Notes: generated from the sequence alone by a model not told the origin. Shown: positions 30,216-39,670, counted from the first letter of the stretch. The stretch: 64,000 bases of DNA from Candidatus Vicinibacter proximus (GCA_016713905.1 JADJOE010000001.1:1303001-1367000); one strand, 5' to 3'. Translations and numbers: made by a program.

Positions 30216-31679
30216 ATGAGTTGTAAAATTTTGAAATGCTGTTTCTTCTTAGTCATCATGTTTTTGGAAATTTTTCAGGTAGAAGCACAAAAGTGGATAG
30301 AGACAAAATACAAGATTTCTACAACTCAGGATTTAGTTTATGCAGAAGTTTTGGATTTTGCAGGAAATAGAAGAAGCCTCAAACTTGACTTAAGTCTGCC
30401 AACAGACGATCAACCACCTGCTTGTGGTAGACCCTTACTTATCCTTATCCATGGCGGGGCATTCCTTGCAGGATCAAAAAGCGATGGGTTGTTGGCCAAT
30501 GGAAGACAAGATTTTGCAAAAAGAGGTTATGTTACCGCCTCAATGGATTACAGATTGGGCATGTTTAATACGGATAAGCAGGTGCATTGTAATGTGACCC
30601 AATTGTTCAATGCTCCTTGGGATTGTTTGAATGTAACAGATACCTTGGAATGGTACCGGGCATTTTTCAGAGCAGTACAAGATGGAAATAAGGCAATAGA
30701 TTTTTTACTTTCCCGTCCCGAATTAAATATTGACAAAAGGAATGTTTTTATTTTGGGCGAAAGTGCAGGTGCCATTACGGCATTGGGCGTTGGGTTTATG
30801 GATAGGCAGGAAGAAATACTTTCTCCGTATCATAAACAAAATGATGTTGCCGCACCTAATCTGATATATCAGGATTTATGCATCCGGCAAACTGGATATG
30901 ATACAGGTATTGCGTTTATGAATCTTAGCAGACCGGACCTGGTTTCAGATTACAATCCTGCAAGAACAAGAAATTTTAAAATCAAAGGTGTTGCAGCATT
31001 TTATGGTGCAATGTTTTACGATATGTTTGAGCAAAGAAGTTCCGATGTAGATCTTCCGAGTTTATATCTTTTTCATCAACCCAATGATTTGGTGGTTTCC
31101 ATAGGCTATAAAAAATTATTGCAAGATCTGGCTTCATGCTTTTCCAATCTTGGCGGCTGTCAGGACATTATCTCAAGACCGCTTGCCATGGGGTCTGACT
31201 TGTTGAATGACCGATACAAGCAGATTTTATCCGGTCTCCAGACAAAGGCTGACTTGGTTTATGATCGGACATCAAACAATGGAGATTGTTTGTATCAGGT
31301 ATTGAATCCTAATTCAGGTGGCGGTCATACCGTGGACAATTATATTTTAAGAACCCAAACAGTTGCTGGTTTATTTGCAAAAAGAATCGATGAGTCGATT
31401 CCCTGTATAGTAGGTGTTGAGCAGCCTGGTCAAAAAAATACATTGATTCATATTTTTCCAAATCCAGTAAATGGAACACTTCATCTGTCTACCGAAAGTA
31501 ACATCCAAAAGTGTGCCGTTTTTACTTTGGAGGGTAAGAAATTATTGTTCTTCAACAGTACGGAAATTAATCCCACGAAACAAATTAATCTTGCTGGTTT
31601 ATCCCCGGGAGTTTACCTTTTGAATTTATGGTCGGAAGATCAAATGTTTATCCAAAAAATTATCGTGTCTTCCAGGTAA
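30216..31679 (+). CDS. Secreted alpha/beta-hydrolase (carboxylesterase-like) with T9SS sorting domain
   Basis: Counting from ATG 30216, a signal peptide spans ~1-24. The oxyanion-hole motif HGG is at 79-81, and the nucleophile elbow GESAG has Ser183. A late His lies in GGHTVDN and an Asp candidate in HQPNDLVV. These fit the carboxylesterase/BD-FAE-like branch of the alpha/beta-hydrolase fold. Several paired cysteines in the cap region suggest disulfides. The C-terminus is a type A T9SS sorting domain (FPNPVNG, LSPGVYLL). The substrate is unknown; a lipid, acetylated sugar or polymer ester is possible. The stop codon is 1 bp from the stop of the convergent MFS gene. Confidence 0.83.
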   Translation: MSCKILKCCFFLVIMFLEIFQVEAQKWIETKYKISTTQDLVYAEVLDFAGNRRSLKLDLSLPTDDQPPACGRPLLILIHGGAFLAGSKSDGLLANGRQDFAKRGYVTASMDYRLGMFNTDKQVHCNVTQLFNAPWDCLNVTDTLEWYRAFFRAVQDGNKAIDFLLSRPELNIDKRNVFILGESAGAITALGVGFMDRQEEILSPYHKQNDVAAPNLIYQDLCIRQTGYDTGIAFMNLSRPDLVSDYNPARTRNFKIKGVAAFYGAMFYDMFEQRSSDVDLPSLYLFHQPNDLVVSIGYKKLLQDLASCFSNLGGCQDIISRPLAMGSDLLNDRYKQILSGLQTKADLVYDRTSNNGDCLYQVLNPNSGGGHTVDNYILRTQTVAGLFAKRIDESIPCIVGVEQPGQKNTLIHIFPNPVNGTLHLSTESNIQKCAVFTLEGKKLLFFNSTEINPTKQINLAGLSPGVYLLNLWSEDQMFIQKIIVSSR

Positions 31680-31680
31680 A

Positions 31681-32910
31681 TTAGTTGGATGCCACATTTA
31701 GTCTGTCACGGTCCTTTATATAAAACATCAGACTCATAGCTAGAAAAGTAACCCCAGCAAGACTGTACCACATGACTTCAAAACTGTACCGATCAATCAG
31801 TTGAGTGCCTATGATTGGTGCAATAATCAACGCAACCGCCCAGGCCATGGAATACAGACCCATATAGCGCCCCATGGATTGAGGATTCGCACGACGCATG
31901 CAAAAACTTGCCATAAACGGCATGGCCAAAATTTCACTAAGGGTAATGAGTATAATAGACACAACGAGTACCCACATCCCTTTCCAAATATTCATCATGA
32001 TAAAAGCTACAATCAATACTGCGCAACCGATTTTTATATAGGTAAAATTCCTCAATTTGTTTTCCAGTAAATAGATTACCGACATTTCGATTAAAGCAAC
32101 ACCCAGTCCATTCATTGCCATGAGCAAACCGATGGTTTTAGGACTAAGTCCATAGACATTTTTATAATACAAAGGAAGACTGGTGAAAAATTGAAAAAAT
32201 GATGTTGCATACAGTAAACAAACCAAAAGAAACAACAAATAAAAATAATCTTTCCAAGGAGAAAGTACGGGTTCATCATTTCTGACATTGGTTTTCTTCG
32301 ACAGACCATTCTTTCGTTCCACCCTTCTTGCCTTTCCAATAAAGACAATGATAAATATTCCTGCCGCAATACAAGTCAATCCATCCACCCAGAATATTGC
32401 TTTAAAGTTAACCACGGCCAACAATCCGCCAATAATTGGTGCGACTGAAAATCCAAGGTTCATGGCTAATCTATTTAGTCCGATGCTTCGGGTATAATTT
32501 GATTCATCCGTAAAGCTGCTCATGGCTGTAATGTTGGCCGGTCTGAAGGCATCACCTGTAGCAGTAAATAGAAATATAAGCAAACAAACTACGTAAAAGT
32601 TGGAGGTAAAACTTACCATAAAAAGCACTGCTCCGGATGTAATAATGGTACTGACCAAAACTTTATAATAACCAATTTTATCTACCAGGAATCCTCCTAA
32701 TAATGAACCTGTAAGGCTTCCTATTCCAAGCATGGCCATGACAATTCCAGTCTGTTGGATAGAGAATTGCAATTCCTGGCTGAGGTAAACACTTAAAAAC
32801 AACATGACGATACTGCCACACCGATTGATAAACATGGCAGTGGCTAAAATCCAGACATTTTTATGGATTCCAGAGTAAGAATTAAGGACAAATTCTTTGA
32901 TTTTGACCAT
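31681..32910 (-). CDS. Major facilitator superfamily transporter
   Basis: The 409-residue protein has about twelve hydrophobic segments in two halves, separated by a charged loop (~195-215: RRVERKNGLSKKTNVR). The MFS motif A is degenerate but visible in loop 2-3 (GGFLVDKIGYYKVL), and the AFRPAN segment resembles the drug-exporter branch (MdtH/YajR-like). Proton-coupled export of a small molecule is the family expectation; the substrate is unknown. It is a single gene facing the T9SS esterase tail to tail with a 1-bp gap. Confidence 0.88.
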   Translation of the reverse strand: MVKIKEFVLNSYSGIHKNVWILATAMFINRCGSIVMLFLSVYLSQELQFSIQQTGIVMAMLGIGSLTGSLLGGFLVDKIGYYKVLVSTIITSGAVLFMVSFTSNFYVVCLLIFLFTATGDAFRPANITAMSSFTDESNYTRSIGLNRLAMNLGFSVAPIIGGLLAVVNFKAIFWVDGLTCIAAGIFIIVFIGKARRVERKNGLSKKTNVRNDEPVLSPWKDYFYLLFLLVCLLYATSFFQFFTSLPLYYKNVYGLSPKTIGLLMAMNGLGVALIEMSVIYLLENKLRNFTYIKIGCAVLIVAFIMMNIWKGMWVLVVSIILITLSEILAMPFMASFCMRRANPQSMGRYMGLYSMAWAVALIIAPIIGTQLIDRYSFEVMWYSLAGVTFLAMSLMFYIKDRDRLNVASN

Positions 32911-32970
32911 ACTTAAATTAAGGAATTAGAATAATAAACCTTCTTTACAGTAATATGTTTTCATTTTATA

Positions 32971-33651
32971 ATGTTTACATTTACGAATTATAGAGATATG
33001 TTCATGTTTTTAAGAAATTTTGCGTTATTAACTGGTCTTTTTCTGGTGGTTTCCTGCACAAATGAGGTGGAAGTGGAAGGACCTGAGATTTGCTATGAGC
33101 AGGAGGTTTTACCTATTCTTGTATCCAATTGCACACAAAGTGAATGCCACAATCCGATAGATCGGGAGAAAGATTTGGATTTGAGTAACTTTAATGACAT
33201 AAAAAGTTTAGTTAAATCTGGAGATTACAATGCTAGTAAATTGTTCTCCGTGATGGTCATTCCTTTCGGATCTTCAAGAATGCCGCCCTCACCTTATGAA
33301 GCATTGTCGGATGAACAGTTACGGACAGTAGCCTTGTGGATCGAACAAGGGGCAAAGAACAATTCATGTATTCCTACAGTATGTGACACCACCAATGTAT
33401 TTTATTCCGGAACCATCGCACCATTGTTGAAATTTTATTGTACGGGTTGTCACAGTGGCTCAAATCCTCAGGGAAATCTTGACTTGACCACATATACCCA
33501 TGTCAAAGAAGTGGTAGATGACAATTCTTTACTTGGTACCATCGAATGGATGAATGGCTTCAACAAAATGCCTAAAAATGGAAGTAAATTAACCAATTGC
33601 AACATTCTTAAAATTAAGAAATGGATTGCAGTAGGAGCACCTAATAATTAA
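32971..33651 (+). CDS. Lipoprotein with two c-type heme motifs (Planctomycete-type cytochrome c domain)
   Basis: The N-terminus has a hydrophobic stretch ending in VVSC, a plausible lipobox with Cys29; ATG 32998 is an alternative start giving a shorter leader. The first heme motif is Cys54-x4-Cys59-His60 (an unusual CX4CH spacing often seen in this domain family), with a possible distal Met104 in SRMPP. The second is a standard CTGCH (Cys157, Cys160, His161), with Met in NKMPKNG as a candidate ligand. Two such domains imply a small diheme electron carrier at the envelope. It is 20 bp upstream of the DUF5777 gene, and the pairing is common in Bacteroidota. Confidence 0.84.
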   Translation: MFTFTNYRDMFMFLRNFALLTGLFLVVSCTNEVEVEGPEICYEQEVLPILVSNCTQSECHNPIDREKDLDLSNFNDIKSLVKSGDYNASKLFSVMVIPFGSSRMPPSPYEALSDEQLRTVALWIEQGAKNNSCIPTVCDTTNVFYSGTIAPLLKFYCTGCHSGSNPQGNLDLTTYTHVKEVVDDNSLLGTIEWMNGFNKMPKNGSKLTNCNILKIKKWIAVGAPNN

Positions 33652-33671
33652 TTTAAAGCGACCATCAGATC

Positions 33672-34553
33672 ATGAAAAATCTACTACTGATATTTATACT
33701 ATCTCTAAAAATTATGTCTGCTCAGGAAACTGATTTGTTGAGCGAATTGGGAGAAGACAACACAAGGACATATGTAACCAATGCGTTTAAGTCACCGAGA
33801 GTCATCAGTTCGCATAGTATGGAGATGTTGCCTGTTGGCGCATTAGACTTTAGAATTCTTCATCGGTTCGGCCAGGTAAATCAGGGTTTTGATGAATTTT
33901 TTGGTTTGGATAATGCGACCATGAGGATGAGTTTTGATTATGGGATAACCAAAAATTTTACCGCCGGTATTGGTCGATCTACATTCAAGAAAGAGTTGGA
34001 TGGATTTCTTAAATACCGAATCGTTCAACAATCAAAAGGACATCGTTCTTTTCCAATTTCCATTCTTTGGGCAAGCGGGATGATGTATAATGGATTAAAA
34101 AATCCTTATCAGGAATCCACGACAGAAGATAAATTCTATAAGCGGGTTTCCTATTTTCACCAATTGATCATAGGTAGAAAATTCAGTGAATCATTTAGTT
34201 TACAAATCAGTCCAATGCTTATTCATCGGAATCTTGTAGATAATTTATTGGAGGAAAACAATACACCGGCAATTAATCTTGGCGGTCGTTATAAAGTAAC
34301 TAAGCGTGTTGCAGTAGTGTGGGATTACACTTACGCTTTCGGCCAATTTTTAACCAATTATCACACCCAGCCATTGTCCATTGGCGTAGATATTGAAACT
34401 GGTGGTCACGTATTCCAACTCCATTTTTCCAATGCCACAGGAATGAATGAACGTGCTTATATCAGTGAAAAAAATGGGGATTGGTTTGCGGGGGATATAC
34501 AATTTGGTTTTAACCTCTCCAGAGTTTTTCAGATTGCAAAACAAAAAATCTAA
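33672..34553 (+). CDS. DUF5777 family predicted outer-membrane beta-barrel protein
   Basis: The 293-residue protein has a signal peptide (1-17, ending MSAQ) and alternating aromatic/polar strands ending in an aromatic-rich C-terminal strand (FAGDIQFGFNLSRVF). The NAFKSPRVISSHSMEML and LDFRILHRFG stretches are typical of DUF5777. The family has no known biochemical function but is often encoded beside exported cytochrome c-domain proteins, as here. An operon with the diheme lipoprotein is likely given the 20-bp gap. It could anchor or serve as a conduit for that protein (inference). Confidence 0.8.
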   Translation: MKNLLLIFILSLKIMSAQETDLLSELGEDNTRTYVTNAFKSPRVISSHSMEMLPVGALDFRILHRFGQVNQGFDEFFGLDNATMRMSFDYGITKNFTAGIGRSTFKKELDGFLKYRIVQQSKGHRSFPISILWASGMMYNGLKNPYQESTTEDKFYKRVSYFHQLIIGRKFSESFSLQISPMLIHRNLVDNLLEENNTPAINLGGRYKVTKRVAVVWDYTYAFGQFLTNYHTQPLSIGVDIETGGHVFQLHFSNATGMNERAYISEKNGDWFAGDIQFGFNLSRVFQIAKQKI

Positions 34554-34612
34554 ACTCATTAACTATTTAGCTAATTGACTCATTAGCTAATTAACTAATT
34601 CCCTAATTCCAT
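34554..34612. repeat. AT-rich short repeat between convergent genes
   Basis: The self-complementary octamer TTAGCTAA occurs twice within about 25 bp, together with related TTAACTAATT and CCCTAATT words. It lies where the DUF5777 and DinB genes converge and partly overlaps the 3' end of the latter. It may be a weak terminator or a tandem AT-rich repeat. No G+C stem was seen. Confidence 0.4.
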
Positions 34613-35104
34613 CCCCTGGTAGAAACCAAGATCTTTGTTTTTTATGATTTTGCACAGCAGTGCAATTTGGCCGGTATGATAAGAGAAGTGTTCTATTACG
34701 TGACTGATGATTTCATAACCGGAAAGATCAAAACATTGAATGTGAAATATCTCAAACAAATTTTCCTCTTGTAAATTGTCTACAATCTCTGTTGCTTGTT
34801 GGGTAGTTTGTTCAAGGAGAGAATGGAGGTATTCATGAGTGAATGGTCCATTATTTGAGAATTCTTTACTCCGTTCCCTTATGTCATTTCCCTTACCCAA
34901 TCCTGTAATGATGTATTGTCTCATGTTACCACTTAAATGTAAAATCAGATTTGCGCTGCTGTTGGTATTCGCATTTGGTCTCCATGTCAGTTCATGTGTA
35001 TCCAATTCGTTTATACATTGAAGAATTCTTTTTTTCGATTCTGTATTTATTCTAAGATTAAATTCAGATTTAATTAAGGGGAGGATCTTTGACGCCATGA
35101 ACAT
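34595..35104 (-). CDS. DinB-fold (DUF1572-like) putative metal-dependent protein
   Basis: The 169-residue protein is predicted to form a four-helix bundle. The three-histidine metal site of the DinB/YfiT superfamily is visible: His56 in LILHLSGN and His139/His143 in an HxxxH arrangement (EHFSYHTGQI). Superfamily members include bacillithiol and mycothiol S-transferases and other thiol-related enzymes; many have no known substrate. Cytoplasmic. It is followed downstream by the convergent DUF5777 gene and lies just downstream of the Kazal-domain gene on the same strand (12-bp gap), so the two may be co-transcribed. Confidence 0.82.
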   Translation of the reverse strand: MFMASKILPLIKSEFNLRINTESKKRILQCINELDTHELTWRPNANTNSSANLILHLSGNMRQYIITGLGKGNDIRERSKEFSNNGPFTHEYLHSLLEQTTQQATEIVDNLQEENLFEIFHIQCFDLSGYEIISHVIEHFSYHTGQIALLCKIIKNKDLGFYQGMELGN

Positions 35105-35116
35105 TTTTTTATAGGA

Positions 35117-35359
35117 CTACTGATAACATTTACCTGATTTATAATGCATAATTCCCGCACACTCTGCACTACAAGCATTGGCATAAGTTTTTTGATTGCA
35201 ACCACAAACCGGTTTGTAATCCATAGTACAAATACAATCCTGCTTTGGGGATTCGGTACAATTACTTTTAAATGACTGGTTGGAAAAACACCCTGTGCTG
35301 CAAACGAAAATTAAAAGCCCGTTATTCCATTTCATTTTTTTGGTATGTTTCAGTTTCAT
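35117..35359 (-). CDS. Small exported Kazal-type protease inhibitor domain protein
   Basis: The 80-residue protein has an N-terminal hydrophobic segment. Its 'STGC' around Cys24 could be a weak lipobox, and ATG at 35335 is an alternative start. The C-terminal ~45 residues form a Kazal-type domain: DYKPVCGC, NQKTYANACSAECAG, HYKSGKC, with cysteines at 42, 44, 52, 54, 63, 67 and 78. Kazal domains inhibit serine proteases through the loop around the second cysteine. A role in protecting surface proteins from proteases, or inhibiting host or predator proteases, is inference. It is divergent from the PNGase F-like gene, 59 bp away. Confidence 0.82.
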   Translation of the reverse strand: MKLKHTKKMKWNNGLLIFVCSTGCFSNQSFKSNCTESPKQDCICTMDYKPVCGCNQKTYANACSAECAGIMHYKSGKCYQ

Positions 35360-35418
35360 CTATTTGCAGGCAGTTGTAATAAATCAGCTAAATTTACACT
35401 TTAAAACAAATTTTACTT

Positions 35419-38400
35419 ATGCGTTATTTTACAGCATTGATATTTTTGGTTATATTTTTTCAAAATGTGCTTGCTCAAGACAGTATAATCGTTCAGACGC
35501 TTACCCGGGACAGTGCCGGACGCCGTGGAGTTTATGAATTCCCGGATGATGCCAATCAATCTTTTCGAAAAATATGGATGGTCTATAATATGCGTTGCAA
35601 GGGCGCAAAGGTTGGAGTAAGCGGTGTTGGATGCGGTGAGTGGGATTACAGCTGCAATACTTTTATTACCGACAGCAGCAGGGTAGATAGTTCTTTGGCG
35701 ACCAATCCGAGTTATGTTATATCCGGATTCAGCGGATCGCCTTTTGAATATAGAAATGAACCAGTATATACCTATTATCAGTATGTCCAAAAAGAAGCCC
35801 GTTATACCTCTTCTTCTAATGAAAAAAAATATCCAAGTGGGGCAGGGGGGCAGCGGGAAAGCTTCAATGCTGCGGGAGGTACCTTCAGAGGTCAATATCT
35901 ATTCACTGCTCAGGAACTCATTGGTTTTGGACTAAAGGCAGGCAATATTTCTGCAATGGAACTTGCGGTGCTTGCCCAGGGTGCTAAGTTGCCAAATTTT
36001 AGAATCCGAATGAAAGCAACGGGAGACAATGAAATTTCTTCCACCAACCCTCATACTGAGGGCTGGTCAGAAGTCTATTACCGGGATGTTGAGACGAATA
36101 CAACAGGAACCAAGCGTTTTCAATTTTACACCCCGATTAATTGGAATGGCACATCCAATGTAATGGTAGATGTAAGTTTTTCAAAATTCAATAAGGCAGC
36201 AGAACCTGAATTCAGTTTTAATGAATTGTCTGGAGACAAACAAGCTGTAATCGCTCAACAAGCAGAGCAAAGTCTGGTCTTTGATGGGGTAAGTGGTCAA
36301 GTTCAGGGGGGGAAATTAAGTCAAATAAAGAATGAAATTACCATCGGTTTCTGGTCTTATGGAACCGCTCATTACCAACCTGTCAACAACAGTATCCTTG
36401 AAGTCAACAATAAAAACGATGAAAGAGAAATAAATATTCATCTTCCTTGGAGCAATGGAGGTATTTATTTTGATTGTGGTAATGAAAATGGATCTTATGA
36501 CCGTATTGAAAAAGCAGCCGGCGTAAATGATTACGAGCGACAATGGGTGCATTGGACTTTTACAAAGAATGCAACTACCGGGATAATGAATATCTATCGC
36601 AATGGAAGTTTGTGGTTAAGCGGAAGTGGGAAAACGAAACCCATCGATTGCGATATTATGAAATTGGGAGAAGCTGTGGCTTCAAACAATACCTACTTCG
36701 GTAGAATTCGTGAATTTAGTATTTGGAATAAAGAACTGGATTCATTGACCATTCAGTCATGGAAGAATAGATCTTTGAACGACAAACATCCATTCTACCA
36801 CAATCTGTTGTTTTACTTTTCCATGCAAAATGGGGGGGGCAATCAAATCGTTGACCAGGCACCAATGCCTCAATCAGCTGATCTTTCGGTTGCATTGGAC
36901 AGACATCAGGAAAGAGGAGATAAAATGGTAATGAATTTTGTAAATTCTAAATTAAGACCGAATTTTAGTTTTATTCAAGGTACTTATAATGGATTTGTTG
37001 TCGATGATTTTACTGTCCTGGATTCCATTATCAATGGACCAAAAAAAGTTCAGGATTATAAAGTGGTCAATAATAATCTGGTGCTGGATTCTACATATTA
37101 TTTGAATCAGGCCGGTGATCTTTTCATCTATCGCGAAGATGGAGAAGTTGCGGATGCAATCTATCTGGATCCGGATGGGGCATTGGCCATTACGACACTA
37201 AAGTACTATAGAAAAAGACCTGCCAAATATGAGTTGCTCTCGCTGGTAACGCCTTATGGTAACAATCTTGATTTGGGCAAGGATGGCAAAACTTTTGTAT
37301 TTGATGTTACAGACTTTACGCCTATACTCAGAGGACGAAAATATTTAAGTATGGAGTTGGGTGGAGAGTTTCAGGAAGAGATTGATCTAAAGTTTATTTT
37401 TATCAAGGGAACACCGGAAAGAAAAGTCCTTGATGTAGCCAATGTTTGGCCATTTGATCGAGGTTATTTTAATGAAATTTACGACAACACTAAATTTGAA
37501 CCTAGGAAAACAAAATTAAGAAACGATGCAAAGTATTTTAATATTCGTTCTTCCGTTACTGGTCATGAACAAAATGGAGAGTTTACCTCAAAAAAACATT
37601 TTGTCAGCGTAAACGGATCTGCAACCAAGAAATTCCAGTTTGATGTGTGGAAGGAATGCGGCTCTAATCCTATTTATCCTCAAGGAGGAACATGGATATT
37701 TGATCGCGCTGGTTGGTGTCCAGGAGCGCCCACAGAATTGTTTAGATTTGATTTAACACCTTTTGCCACACCTGGAGCCGATATGACCTTAGATTATGGG
37801 ATCGAATTGCCTGCATTGTCTCAGGCGAATTATCTGGTGTCTACTCAATTGGTAAGCTATGGTCCATATTCCTTTAAGAACGATGCATCATTGGAGGAGA
37901 TCAAAAGACCAAATGCAGGAAGAGTTGAATTTGATCGGTTAAATCCTTCTTGTAATTCACCATTAATTAAAGTTAGAAATTCAGGAGAAAACACATTAAG
38001 TGCATTGACGATTAAATATGGTCGCAGAGGAGGTAGTCAACTGACTTATCGTTGGACTGGAAGCATCATGCCATCAGAAGAAAAAGACATTGAGCTTCCT
38101 CTTGATGTGGATGGCTTCTGGAATTCAGGGACGGATACAAGTCTGATTTTTGAAGTTTTGTTAAGTAATCCAAATGATCAAATGGATGATCATGTACTGA
38201 ATAATTACCTCTCTGTTCCGTATAAAAATGTGGACAAGTATGGCAGCAATTTGCATTTGGAATTTAAGACCAACAATGTAGCGATTGACAACAGCTATCG
38301 CATTGTAAACAACAAAGGCCAAAATGTATTGACAAGAAATGGATTGGCTGCAAATGTTATATACAGAGATGAATTGGCACTGCCGGCAGGTTGTTACACT

Positions 38401-38847
38401 TTAATCGTAAATGATGTCGCAAATGATGGATTATCCTTTTGGTTTTATCCTAATAATGGTTCTGGTTTTGCCAGATTATCCAGAAAATTAACAAATAACT
38501 ATGCGCCATTAAAAAATTTCAATCCAGATTTTGGTGCGGGATTTCAGTATGACTTTGTGGTAGATCCGGTGTTGTCCGTAAACAATGAATGGCAACCACA
38601 ACTTCTAAGTATTACCCCGAATCCTACTTTGGATATTCTGAATGTGGAATATAAGGATGAAAATACTGAACCCGTTTATTTTCAATTGCTTAATTTCAAT
38701 GGGCATACGCTGAAGAAAGAAATCAGGAATGGAGGGCCAGGCTTAGTTTCTGTTCGTTGGTCATTAAGTGAGTTGCCGGCCGGCATTTACTTTGTAAAAA
38801 TTAATCAAAAGGAAAAAACAGTAACACGAAAAATTATAAAGCAATAA
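35419..38847 (+). CDS. PNGase F-related secreted protein with LamG insertion and T9SS sorting domain
   Basis: The 1142-residue protein has a signal peptide (1-19). Residues ~37-84 align by eye with the start of PNGase F: GVYEFPDD..., then GCGEWD with Asp76 matching catalytic Asp60. A Laminin-G/ConA-like domain (~285-470) and another ~130 residues follow. The PNGase F fold then resumes: VTDFTPILRG, IKGTPERK, NGEF with Glu721 (matching Glu206), PQGGTWIFDRAGWCPG. A type A T9SS domain ends it (TPNPTLDI, LPAGIYFVK). The family cleaves N-glycans from asparagine. Splitting of the catalytic N-terminal jelly roll by the LamG block is inferred. Whether it is active is unknown. Confidence 0.8.
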   Translation: MRYFTALIFLVIFFQNVLAQDSIIVQTLTRDSAGRRGVYEFPDDANQSFRKIWMVYNMRCKGAKVGVSGVGCGEWDYSCNTFITDSSRVDSSLATNPSYVISGFSGSPFEYRNEPVYTYYQYVQKEARYTSSSNEKKYPSGAGGQRESFNAAGGTFRGQYLFTAQELIGFGLKAGNISAMELAVLAQGAKLPNFRIRMKATGDNEISSTNPHTEGWSEVYYRDVETNTTGTKRFQFYTPINWNGTSNVMVDVSFSKFNKAAEPEFSFNELSGDKQAVIAQQAEQSLVFDGVSGQVQGGKLSQIKNEITIGFWSYGTAHYQPVNNSILEVNNKNDEREINIHLPWSNGGIYFDCGNENGSYDRIEKAAGVNDYERQWVHWTFTKNATTGIMNIYRNGSLWLSGSGKTKPIDCDIMKLGEAVASNNTYFGRIREFSIWNKELDSLTIQSWKNRSLNDKHPFYHNLLFYFSMQNGGGNQIVDQAPMPQSADLSVALDRHQERGDKMVMNFVNSKLRPNFSFIQGTYNGFVVDDFTVLDSIINGPKKVQDYKVVNNNLVLDSTYYLNQAGDLFIYREDGEVADAIYLDPDGALAITTLKYYRKRPAKYELLSLVTPYGNNLDLGKDGKTFVFDVTDFTPILRGRKYLSMELGGEFQEEIDLKFIFIKGTPERKVLDVANVWPFDRGYFNEIYDNTKFEPRKTKLRNDAKYFNIRSSVTGHEQNGEFTSKKHFVSVNGSATKKFQFDVWKECGSNPIYPQGGTWIFDRAGWCPGAPTELFRFDLTPFATPGADMTLDYGIELPALSQANYLVSTQLVSYGPYSFKNDASLEEIKRPNAGRVEFDRLNPSCNSPLIKVRNSGENTLSALTIKYGRRGGSQLTYRWTGSIMPSEEKDIELPLDVDGFWNSGTDTSLIFEVLLSNPNDQMDDHVLNNYLSVPYKNVDKYGSNLHLEFKTNNVAIDNSYRIVNNKGQNVLTRNGLAANVIYRDELALPAGCYTLIVNDVANDGLSFWFYPNNGSGFARLSRKLTNNYAPLKNFNPDFGAGFQYDFVVDPVLSVNNEWQPQLLSITPNPTLDILNVEYKDENTEPVYFQLLNFNGHTLKKEIRNGGPGLVSVRWSLSELPAGIYFVKINQKEKTVTRKIIKQ

Positions 38848-38989
38848 TTATACATATCCTTCATTTTTGTGGGAGCAAATTCGATTTATATAAAAAGCTA
38901 GTGGAATAAATTCACCCTGCTTGTTTTCGGATTTATAGTATCAATGTAGTATGTTCCACTGGGTAATTGATCGTGTTATCCGGATGGAA

Positions 38990-39670
38990 TTATTCTCTTG
39001 GCTCCGGACCATAGAATGTGATTACATTTTCTCCTATTATGAAAGAACCTCCGGAAGAAATTTTATCCAGCACAATTTGTTCTCCTATGAAATTCAAAAC
39101 CTTTTTTCTTTGAGCCAATGGGAGGCCTGTGCGCGCAGTCCATTGATCCGGTGTAGGGATATCTAAAATAACGAGTGCTTTTCCGCCTGCAAACTCCCAC
39201 CACATGTCAAACCTTGCATGACTGCTTTCGTAATAAATCGTACCACCGCGGCCCATTTCTACGTAACGAAGTTTAGGTTTTCCATCCGGAAAAATTCTTT
39301 CCATAATTGCATTATTGGATTTGAAATTTCGGTCAATAACTTTTTTTATTTCCGCAATAAATTCCTTTGACACATTCAGCCAATGGGCTATTTCATGGGC
39401 ATTTTCTTTGTTCAGCAAATGTTTCCTCACCAGATCCCGCAGCAGTTCTGTTCGGGTGGCTTCCAATAATTGGGTTCTAGTTTTTTCAAAATACTCTTCA
39501 GCCATTTTTTGACCATCTTGTTCCGCCTGGTATCTAAAATCCTGTGCCGCCTGAAGTTCATCTACAGCTGATTTTCTGATTTTTTCGGCATCCGCATTTA
39601 TGGTGTCAAGATGCTTGACTGCTTTTTTATAAGCCTTTTCCAATTCTTTTGAAAAATCATCCTGATTCAT
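38990..39670 (-). CDS. Unrecognised protein with N-terminal coiled coil
   Basis: The 226-residue protein has no signal peptide. Residues ~1-75 are Lys/Glu/Gln-rich with heptad-like spacing and look coiled-coil. Residues ~76-120 are helical (LLRDLVRKHLLNKENAHEIAHWL). The C-terminal ~100 residues are mixed alpha/beta with GRGGTIYYESSHARFDMWWEF and FIGEQIVLDKISSGG. I do not recognise the family, and no catalytic motif is secure. It lies on the minus strand, convergent with the PNGase F-like gene and downstream of a gene-poor, decayed region. Confidence 0.7.
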   Translation of the reverse strand: MNQDDFSKELEKAYKKAVKHLDTINADAEKIRKSAVDELQAAQDFRYQAEQDGQKMAEEYFEKTRTQLLEATRTELLRDLVRKHLLNKENAHEIAHWLNVSKEFIAEIKKVIDRNFKSNNAIMERIFPDGKPKLRYVEMGRGGTIYYESSHARFDMWWEFAGGKALVILDIPTPDQWTARTGLPLAQRKKVLNFIGEQIVLDKISSGGSFIIGENVITFYGPEPRE

